Below are positions 8,801-13,930 of a stretch of DNA of 64,000 nucleotides, in pieces. Made by a program: the position numbers and the translations under genes. This DNA is from Lentisphaeria bacterium (GTDB lineage: Bacteria; Verrucomicrobiota; Lentisphaeria; Oligosphaerales; Oligosphaeraceae): positions 1 through 64,000 of the forward strand of contig JAKSPB010000002.1 of assembly GCA_024405215.1 (NCBI GenBank), given 5' to 3'. The first letter of the stretch is position 1, and each line of letters opens with the position of its first letter. The notes under the pieces were generated by a model. It was not told the DNA's origin and searched no databases. It worked only from the letters and a program-made list of their open reading frames with translations.

Positions 8801-11800
8801 TCGTTGATTTCAACGGTTTTGCAACAGGCGAAGGACTTACAGATTATGCGGTGGTAGACAATCTGGCCGATGGCATCAGTGTTCGCTGGGAAGATGATGG
8901 TGACGTCATCCTTTCCGATGCGCAGAGGACGGTCTACAAAGTCAATCATGAATGGGCGACTGCTGGTTACTCCTTCGGCGATGCTATTGAAGGCGAAGAC
9001 GGATTTGTCTTCGGTGTCAACGCATTTGCCGATGTGGATGACGCCTTCCTCGATGAAATGTACTACAACTACTATTACGAGGATGGTCTGACCAAAGTCA
9101 TCATTGATGCCGCAGATGGTTACCAGTACGGCAACGGAACGACCAGCACCTGGTTCTGGTTCTACAACGACATCACCATTGAAACAGTCAACGGCATGGC
9201 CGATCTGACTCAGATTAAAGGCTCCGTCAATTACTTCCAGCCCTGCGGCGAAACGTTTGTTCTGGAGGGTGACGGAATCAAAACCAATAGCAATCAGTGG
9301 ACATGGCCAGAAAACATTACGGTCAATGCCGATGTTCAAACCGGCTACACGGTTCTCTGTACAGACATGACCGTCAAGGCTGGAGTGACGTATGTTGCTG
9401 CTTCCTGGATTGGCGCATACGAAACCGCAGACGTGTTCGGTGCTATGACCGTCGGCGCAACACTGAGTGTTGGAACAGCAGACGCCTCCATCTATGGCTC
9501 AAGCCAGACGACTGCAATCTACACGCTGAGTGGTTCTTCTGCCAGCTTGAATGCGAACAGCGTTCTTGTGAATACGGTCAACGCCCTCGACTGGACGACA
9601 GATGAAAACGAGATGCGCGTCGTTGATGGCGCAACTGCAACCGTTACCAATACACTGACCAACAAGGGCATTGTCAAGATTGACGATGCTACACTGGCAG
9701 CCAAGGCCATCACCAACGCTGGCACCATCCAGCTGGATGGCGCGGCGGTTCTGACGGCTGCCAACGGCATCGCGAACAATGGAAAGGTGACCATCGGTTC
9801 CGCCGATGCTGCCTTCAGCGGAGCGCTGAACGCCACCATCACGGGCAATGGCACTGTCCAGGTGAAGAATGCCGACATGACAATCGGCTCCACCAACAGC
9901 ATCGCAGCCAAGAATGTGGCTGTTGGCGGAATGACCGAGACGGAACTGGGCGACAACACGCCAGGCGCCAAGGTCACCGTGAACGCTGACGGCAGCTTCA
10001 TCGGTTCCGGCGAACTGTGGGTCGGTTCCGAAAACGACAACCGCCAGACTGCCGAAACCCACGACCACTCCTACATCCTGGAAGTCAATGGCGGCCGCAT
10101 CCATGGCGGCAACCAGTTCACCGTCCGCAACGATGGCTATCTCTACGCCTACAACGGCGCGACCGTCACCGGCGGCGCCGCTCCCATCCGCGGCGATGTG
10201 CTCCTGAGCGGCGAAGGCACGTTGATGAGCTTCAGCAACTCCGCCAACATCTACGGCGAAGCCATGGGCGCTGGCGAAAACAATGGTGTCTCCACTGTTC
10301 TTGTCCAGAATGGTGCATCCTTTGTCGTCAATGGTCCAGTCTCACTCGGCAAGGCCGGTGTTGACACCCGCCAGGGCAATCTCGTCCTTGACAATGGTTC
10401 TGCTACCGTCGGAAGTCTGTTGCTCAACACCTCTGGCATCGTCACTCTGAAGAACGGCGGTGCGCTGACCGTCAGTGGCGCTCTCACCAACGACGGCGCC
10501 ATCAACGTTGGCAGCGACGCCTCCATCACCGTTGGCAGCATGGTCTCCACTGGCTCCGTCAATCTGGCCAGCGGTGCTCTGCTCACCTTCGACGGCGCTC
10601 TCAACAACACGGGCGCCATCAACGTCGACATGACTGGCCTCACGGGCTTCGAATACAAGGTCATCGACTTCGTCGACGACAACGCCGACGCATCCACGCT
10701 GGGCACTCTTGAAGCCACCAACGACTACAAACTGGAAGTCCGCGACGGCGACCTCTTCGCCGTCAAGGACATCAATACCGATCTGGTCTACGTCAACACC
10801 GCATGGAACGGCACGGCAGCCAACACACTGGTCTACACCGACGAAGAGCCCAACGGCTACTTCGGCCAGAACGCCTTCGCAGCCATCGCCGACGCTACTG
10901 CCCTCACTCCCGAAAAGATGGTCGTCCTCGGCGGTAGCTACAGTTCCAAGACGCAGTACATGAACGGCGTGGATACGACCATTGAGAATGGTATATTCGC
11001 TAACACTCACGGTGGTCAGTTGTTGAAGGCGGACAAATACAAGACTCAGTTCGTCGAGGCTGATACCAACCTTACCATAGAAAATGGCACATTCACCATT
11101 CTCTCCGGTGCAGACCGCTTCAGCGGTGGTCTGGTTGGACGCGTTGGCGATGCAAATCTGACCATTGACGGCGGTAAATTTAATGCCGTTGTCTGTGGAG
11201 GTATTTATGTCACCAGTTCGACAACAGCTGTTGACCATGCGGTTCTAGAAGGTGATGTGAATCTGACCATCAATGGTGGAATCTTCACAAAGGATGTGTA
11301 TGGTGGTAACGTTGCAGCCAATACTAGCATTGCCAACCGTGCAAATCTGGCTGGCAACGTCAATCTGACCATTGATGCTTCACAAAATGCTATCTCCTTC
11401 GCAGGAGATGTCGTGGTCGGTTCCTATGGCGATGGCCATATTGATGGTGATGTTACTGTTACCGTTAAGGGATTGGGAAGCAATCTCAGCTTCACAAATA
11501 AGCTGATCGGCGCCAATGGATCTACCACATACAAGACAGATTCCAGCACGAAGATTCGCACGTTTATGACAACCATCTCTGGTAGCCGTAATCTGGCCTT
11601 CAATGGCTTCACAGGTGACTTCAAGGCTGACCCCGGCGCATTCCAGAACATCAGTTTCACAGGCGAAAGCGATGTCAACTTCACCAAGTCTACTCTGAAC
11701 ATGGCAGACGCAACCAGCTGGAATTTCGAGTTCGGCAGCAGTGCCTCCAATATCGCCATCAACAACTTCAAGGGCGATACCCTCTCCTTCGACTTGGCCG

Positions 11801-12012
11801 ATTGGGAAGAGGACACGGACTCCTGGGATGTCGTCTCCGGAAAGGCTTCAAGCTTCACCGGATGGGATGATTCTAGCACGAAGGTCTATCTGGATGGCAC
11901 TCTGGCAAGCTGGAACAGCGACATATCCGGCTGGGCCACCGCCGACTTCAAGTTGACTCTGGAGGACGACAATTCCAACAAGAAGCTCACCATCGCCGCT
12001 CTTAACGCATAA
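2809..12012 (+). CDS. Giant beta-strand repeat protein, adhesin/AIDA-like, 3067 aa
   Basis: The protein is almost entirely short beta-rich repeats full of N, T, G and V, with recurrent phrases such as GTITVDMT, NLTDSTL, TLNIVNGSDI and LTNAGTITID, typical of right-handed beta-helix surface proteins (AIDA/pectin-lyase-like). Six copies of an F/YGxNAF motif (near nt 3860, 5070, 6050, 7040, 9015 and 10865) mark larger modules. Three of these, beginning SF(S/N)GA(N/D)GTITVDMT at about residues 665, 989 and 1319, recur every 325-330 residues. The start is set by AAGGA (2796-2800) 8 bases before the ATG. The N-terminus (ATYDVTVGSGQTVYG) has no Sec signal and the C-terminus has no autotransporter barrel, so export would need another route, for example type I secretion (inference). 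A strong terminator follows. Confidence 0.85.
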   Translation: MATYDVTVGSGQTVYGQKDSSNRDMRSYLVQSGGTLDVQCKAWKPNKTITIEPGGRLIKDGAFETWTHIQSTVTIGTDGSETRSKLSQSSSAYPWSISTLYNGKLYAYSTDIWLGDMGAVGTVNLKDCTVKLDGILATGVNSFYKQTFTNTTVTVKGHAIRKEATYFSAEGTILGLTLDNSTITVDDGDADTVAEKVVFKTTTMKNNSSVTVESGTYVEVASGNTVTMDATSKLNVGTLTNKGKLSLVAGDASTASVNLTGYAGTGTITVDMKNATEAMYLLIDSTGASMTLADYGTLTFTNNTNGYHGLVINNDLYAANINPDMSVIAVNAAWTDKTVGEAIAIGDKTYYFGVNAFDQMAKFIPSLEGGTIIAYGNGKVAATETTAGEGIEINNSGTYSISGEEWSDLGYLQLNSEKAVLDERIVVNIDDSNLVANKVQARRDADYYITNSHLDFNNNTPSRGYTCIYANSTLNLTNSVYGYNAYVGNSADIVAGRAGIDATKIGPMDNKAKSAMQICGKLIADNSTLLTVTGDDTIGFGVLDKGYVELKDSVLYAGAIAVGLAQSDAKKKSQDTGVDVATMVLDNSVLIRQHADNFKLDIGYSSGVNGKLIVKNDSLVDRADAPMKIAAGSELEVSGSTVKVSALNNAGTITIDATSQIIATSFSGANGTITVDMTGASGDLVKLFDVTGTGDSTFGSYSLAAGKANGYALLAMDNDLYAIKADLSNLVVNAEWSGTVAGTTITVDTVDYIYGVNAFDNMAGAAKAALTAGESNIKVMGNAPIVAGSAFGDQDVTITGNATFKWNPWMYIGRDASQAFTTPDATVTFDGATIARDPANGDQSIHVSGAKKNSTSTGNGTLNIVNGSDITTEHIVDRNVINLTDSKLTVTNYINVHGRDASESVSGEDDTAYLNVENSTLKITGQPLEIGQEGKGIVNLTDSTLETNSIYAMAKGTLNVTDSTVSVSGAFTNKGNFTFNYGSTISVGSFNGADGTITVDMTGADPDNAFQIKLVDVTGTGASDFGNYSMASGKDNGYSLVVIDNDLCAMAADTSVLVVNAAYSDKTNGEPIILGNRVYYYGVNAFSNMADAAKAAKTGADTEIQIKGTDPIVSGSAFGDQNITIKGNGTFQWQGWMFIGRDASQAVSTKDATVTFDGATIARAASSGDQSIHVSGQEGDGSSKGNGTLNITNGSDIATDWIVNKNIINIDKGSKLTTNFFGIAGRPASETPTGEDATAILNVDAATVNVGNNAFGLKLGNEGNGIVNLTNGAVLNATSILNEAKGTINVDGSTLTATGTVTNAGTITIDATSVFSAAAFSGANGTITVDMTDATDSTIMLVNVTGTGNSNFGDYSFVTGKDNGYTLVVIDNDLYASTANISRLVVDAAWSTKNIGEKVYTDTTTGEEFFYGVNAFDKFFSAVQMAADRTEVKRITVLSNITETIANDYEIGQDLVIDTVADGNVVIDANSNDTWAMMSVKSASGSITIEKGVEIKNVRQWIVGYYEADNAAHTLNINGKLTMGQMALWSANSKAAGTVNINSDADVYMAMGDGVVDFRDNAAVNVTGTLADTKDETLASAKKQLHGGYIQIRPQAGVENSFNLKDTYVGDVAWMRENTNGATGKFTMNMDNSALSLGSINLSSVNATLNVENGSRLLTANEAALGSSASINLEDSEFKAGTLTNNGAVNVYGESKLNIAAATGNAIALQDGATLADSNMGGAVSAYGAATITASTITGAVNVGYNGYDTAADTLTFVGENKTGALYVGRDAESDLVDTLNFAADSETTTSGNLYIRHTGNVNVASGAKANVFGYLLNYGTVNVTDAELTVVPRTDGASELVVTGRPNKKANGGAKMTVDGSTVTAGILSVGQTTGGHIGTENDDSGSGEVTLKNGSVMNLTGNNGVALFIQERFDGMEAVKMDIDASTVNATGSAAIGANSELNVSNGAKMTVTGALTNAGTITIDTESDFKVTGLTTNSGTIVIDAANFAGGTKKVVDFNGFATGEGLTDYAVVDNLADGISVRWEDDGDVILSDAQRTVYKVNHEWATAGYSFGDAIEGEDGFVFGVNAFADVDDAFLDEMYYNYYYEDGLTKVIIDAADGYQYGNGTTSTWFWFYNDITIETVNGMADLTQIKGSVNYFQPCGETFVLEGDGIKTNSNQWTWPENITVNADVQTGYTVLCTDMTVKAGVTYVAASWIGAYETADVFGAMTVGATLSVGTADASIYGSSQTTAIYTLSGSSASLNANSVLVNTVNALDWTTDENEMRVVDGATATVTNTLTNKGIVKIDDATLAAKAITNAGTIQLDGAAVLTAANGIANNGKVTIGSADAAFSGALNATITGNGTVQVKNADMTIGSTNSIAAKNVAVGGMTETELGDNTPGAKVTVNADGSFIGSGELWVGSENDNRQTAETHDHSYILEVNGGRIHGGNQFTVRNDGYLYAYNGATVTGGAAPIRGDVLLSGEGTLMSFSNSANIYGEAMGAGENNGVSTVLVQNGASFVVNGPVSLGKAGVDTRQGNLVLDNGSATVGSLLLNTSGIVTLKNGGALTVSGALTNDGAINVGSDASITVGSMVSTGSVNLASGALLTFDGALNNTGAINVDMTGLTGFEYKVIDFVDDNADASTLGTLEATNDYKLEVRDGDLFAVKDINTDLVYVNTAWNGTAANTLVYTDEEPNGYFGQNAFAAIADATALTPEKMVVLGGSYSSKTQYMNGVDTTIENGIFANTHGGQLLKADKYKTQFVEADTNLTIENGTFTILSGADRFSGGLVGRVGDANLTIDGGKFNAVVCGGIYVTSSTTAVDHAVLEGDVNLTINGGIFTKDVYGGNVAANTSIANRANLAGNVNLTIDASQNAISFAGDVVVGSYGDGHIDGDVTVTVKGLGSNLSFTNKLIGANGSTTYKTDSSTKIRTFMTTISGSRNLAFNGFTGDFKADPGAFQNISFTGESDVNFTKSTLNMADATSWNFEFGSSASNIAINNFKGDTLSFDLADWEEDTDSWDVVSGKASSFTGWDDSSTKVYLDGTLASWNSDISGWATADFKLTLEDDNSNKKLTIAALNA
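4801..7060 (+). repeat. About 1-kb in-gene tandem modules of the giant gene
   Basis: Three successive modules begin near 4801, 5774 and 6763. The first two are very similar along their length: each has the GTITVDMTG opening, SNFGxYS-type middle, GYxLVVIDNDL, VVNAxxS, YGVNAF, IVxGSAFGDQ, WMxIGRDASQA and ATVTFDGATIAR. The third diverges after YGVNAF. The pattern indicates internal tandem duplication, with older, more diverged copies on both sides. Confidence 0.75.
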
Positions 12013-12020
12013 ACCAAATA

Positions 12021-12067
12021 ACAATCTGAGGCATGTCTGGGGCATGCTTCAGATTGTCAGTTTTTTC
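12021..12067 (+). terminator. Rho-independent terminator after the giant gene
   Basis: ACAATCTGAGGCATG pairs with CATGCTTCAGATTGT (15 bp, one G-T wobble) and is followed after CAG by six T residues. It lies 9 bases after the stop of the 3067-aa gene and separates it from the peptide cassette. Confidence 0.85.
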
Positions 12068-12133
12068 TCTAATACGCTGTGTGCCAAACGATGGAAGATA
12101 CAGCGGAATCATAAAACCTAGAAAATACCAAAC

Positions 12134-12271
12134 ATGGAAGACAAAAAAGACATGATGTACGAGGTTCCTTCATTGGAGGAGTTGAAGTTGGTGAATCTAG
12201 TCAAAGGAGCTGAAGGGGAACCATTTAAGTCCTCTGAAGATAATAATGAGGAGGATGAAGAAGCGGACTAA
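12134..12271 (+). CDS. 45-aa acidic peptide with YxxPxL motif, candidate RiPP precursor
   Basis: A short frame from ATG 12134 encodes 45 residues. The lysine-rich start is followed by Y9-E-V-P12-S-L14 and the stretch EELKLVNLVKGAEGEPF; the end is strongly acidic, with a Ser pair (S33, S34) just before it and no Cys or Thr. Y-x-x-P-x-L is the leader motif that PqqD-like recognition proteins bind in lasso-peptide precursors (established knowledge), and a PqqD-like gene lies two genes downstream. The HPr-kinase-like gene starts within about 6-15 bases, so the three are probably one transcript beginning after the terminator at 12021-12067. There is no good ribosome-binding site. No mature core can be assigned. 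It could be a substrate of the adjacent kinase (inference). Confidence 0.6.
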   Translation: MEDKKDMMYEVPSLEELKLVNLVKGAEGEPFKSSEDNNEEDEEAD

Positions 12272-12276
12272 ATTAT

Positions 12277-13173
12277 TTGGGTGCCTTGCCTTATTTTCTG
12301 ACAATCCCCCTGTATGGTTATGGTAGTATAACTATACAGTTTTGCCACAACACAATTTCTTCCCAAACATTGAGTCGTTTTGTCCAATTGTTGGGAAGAG
12401 ATTGTAATGTGGTTGGTTCTGACGGTATCTTTCAACCTAATCTTATTTATTCTCGGTTAGAGGCAGATAGGGATGAAACCTTTAATCGTGTTGTATCTAA
12501 ATTCTCTACACTCTATTATTCAGTTAAATTTCGTTTTTTTTTGAAGGTCCTTAGGGAGTGCATGGATAAGCCTCCACAAGAATGCGTATCCTTTTATCGG
12601 CGAACCTTGACTTTATCTTTTTTCTCCGCCATCCTTCGTGGTTCAAAGCTGGCGGTGGTTCATGGGGCGTTGTTGGAGATGCCGGATGGGCGCGGCGTGC
12701 TACTTCATGCGGAAAGTAACGTTGGAAAGAGCACCACGTGCCGCAGATGGGAGGCCGCTGGCGGCAAATATACATCGGACGACATGATCCTTCTGGAATA
12801 CGATACGCCAGATGGAATCATTGCGCATCCGTTGCCCACGTGGAGTCGTTGCGCGCAATCTCTTGAAGGGCTGTGCTATCCAGTGGAGAAGTGCATTCCT
12901 CTGGCAGGCGTTATGGTTTTGAGCCGTGCCGCTGGCGACGAACCCGAGGCGATTCGTTCCATCCCTTATCCGGAATACCTCTGTCAGGTCTATCAGTCCT
13001 GCATCTATTTCCATCGTCTCTGGATCAAAGAAAACTTTCCTGAAGCAGAACAGAAGGCGCTCATCGCGAACAACCAGGCCTGTGCGCGGAAGTTGTGCAG
13101 TTTGTTTCCGCCGAGGGCGTTGATGGCGCGGTTGGACGGCGACTTGCGGGAGACGCTGAAGGAGTTCCTATGA
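12277..13173 (+). CDS. HPr kinase-like P-loop protein (ScmC-like)
   Basis: 298 aa if the TTG at 12277 is used; another in-frame TTG is at 12286 and no clear ribosome-binding site decides. The second half carries a Walker A motif AESNVGKS (A145-S152) followed by TT, and SDD (D168-D169) about 17 residues later, the arrangement of HPr serine kinase/phosphorylase-like domains. Such proteins occur in RiPP loci: lasso-peptide tailoring kinases phosphorylate a precursor Ser, and ScmC of the SynChlorMet cassette is HprK-related (established knowledge). The N-terminal 130 residues are unlike classic HprK. The gene ends in an ATGA overlap with the PqqD-like gene. The first ~370 bases are clearly AT-rich compared with the rest. 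A role in phosphorylating the 45-aa peptide is inference. Confidence 0.75.
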   Translation: MGALPYFLTIPLYGYGSITIQFCHNTISSQTLSRFVQLLGRDCNVVGSDGIFQPNLIYSRLEADRDETFNRVVSKFSTLYYSVKFRFFLKVLRECMDKPPQECVSFYRRTLTLSFFSAILRGSKLAVVHGALLEMPDGRGVLLHAESNVGKSTTCRRWEAAGGKYTSDDMILLEYDTPDGIIAHPLPTWSRCAQSLEGLCYPVEKCIPLAGVMVLSRAAGDEPEAIRSIPYPEYLCQVYQSCIYFHRLWIKENFPEAEQKALIANNQACARKLCSLFPPRALMARLDGDLRETLKEFL

Positions 13174-13433
13174 TCCAGAGCAATCCTTTCATATTGTTTG
13201 AAGAGACGGAGGAGGATGGGCCGTTTCTCTGCAATCCGGAGACCAATCGCGTTTTGAAGCTGAATGGCATCGGCGCGCTGATCTGGAAGCAGCTGGAAGA
13301 CGGCGCGGATTCTGCGGAGGCGATTGCCATAAAGCTCTCCACGGTCTTTCCGTCAGTCCCTCAAGAGCGTCTGTTGCATGACACGCAGGCTTTTCTGGCC
13401 ATGCTGCAAGCATACGGGCTGCTGGCTTCATAG
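13170..13433 (+). CDS. PqqD-like peptide-recognition (RRE) protein
   Basis: 87 aa, the usual size for stand-alone PqqD-like proteins. The core NPETNRVLKLNGIGALIW (about residues 22-39) followed by an acidic helix, a hydrophobic helix and a C-terminal GLL is the standard PqqD winged-helix pattern. These domains bind leader peptides and present them to modifying enzymes. The ATG overlaps the kinase stop (ATGA) and AAGGAG lies 5 bases upstream, inside the kinase gene, so translation is probably coupled. In this window no radical SAM enzyme, cyclase, protease or exporter accompanies it. The only nearby small peptide is the 45-aa YxxPxL protein. Confidence 0.85.
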   Translation: MIQSNPFILFEETEEDGPFLCNPETNRVLKLNGIGALIWKQLEDGADSAEAIAIKLSTVFPSVPQERLLHDTQAFLAMLQAYGLLAS

Positions 13434-13449
13434 GGAAATTACATACTTG

Positions 13450-13556
13450 AGTTGCCTGCGCGTTCTGATGAGGTGTTTTTTCCGAGGCTTGCGCTTCGGG
13501 CGCGGGACAAGGCCATATCGTCAAGCAATAACGGAAACTTAGGTATATAATTCCCC
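13450..13556 (+). repeat. Dispersed repeat copy A
   Basis: Direct repeat of 13669-13776, about three quarters identical by eye. The best conserved parts are TTTCCGA.GCTTGCGC, CGGGCGC, CAAGC and ACGG.AAC.TAGG.ATA. It follows the stop of the PqqD-like gene by about 16 bases. Confidence 0.6.
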
Positions 13557-13635
13557 CTCGTAGCCCCTCCGGACGAGTCGGGCGGACAAGGGCAAATGTC
13601 GTGGACGTTTCGCGCAGTAGGGGATTTTATGCTTG

Positions 13636-13661
13636 CATGGGCCTTTTGCAAGAGGCTCATG
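13636..13661. repeat. Imperfect palindrome, TTTGCAA family
   Basis: CATGGGCCT and AGGCTCATG pair (9 bp, one G-T) around TTTGCAAG. It is related to the palindromes at 1648, 16043 and 16513. Confidence 0.5.
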
Positions 13662-13668
13662 TCCACGA

Positions 13669-13776
13669 AGTCGACTGCGTGTCCAGACGCGGCATTCTTT
13701 CCGATGCTTGCGCCCCGGGCGCAGGACGAAGTCCGTGCCGCCAAGCCATGACGGCAACCTAGGGATACCGTTTCCC
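13669..13776 (+). repeat. Dispersed repeat copy B
   Basis: Second copy of the 105-bp repeat, in the same orientation as copy A and about 220 bases downstream. In this copy the GC-rich middle CGCCCCGGGCGC forms a local inverted repeat, consistent with a structured intergenic element. Confidence 0.6.
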
Positions 13777-13930
13777 GAAATGGGAACGGTAGAGGCAGTT
13801 CCAAGAGTCCATTTGAACGTCTTTCTCCTGATTTGTCGGACAGAAATGGACACTTCTGCCAAAAAAATTCAAAAAAGGGATTATGTTACATATTGATTAC
13901 ATTGGATTTTGATTTTTTTTGTTGGATGAC

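Larger units (their letters stand above)
13434..13930. other. Repeat-rich intergenic region
   Basis: About 500 bases with no convincing gene; the ORFs here on both strands are short and lack recognisable domains. It contains two diverged copies of a roughly 105-bp sequence (13450-13556 and 13669-13776), a palindrome of the TTTGCAA family (13636-13661), the inverse of a 14-bp sequence also present at about 1817, and an AT-rich run before the activase gene (about 13855-13930). Confidence 0.65.

Noticed and set aside
2809-12012. Calling the giant repeat protein a classical autotransporter
   Set aside because: No Sec signal peptide and no C-terminal beta-barrel can be seen, so only the passenger-like repeats fit.
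12134-13433. Calling the peptide cassette a lasso-peptide cluster
   Set aside because: The YxxPxL motif and PqqD-like protein fit, but there is no transglutaminase-like B2, no asparagine-synthetase-like cyclase, no exporter and no Gly core with a leader Thr.
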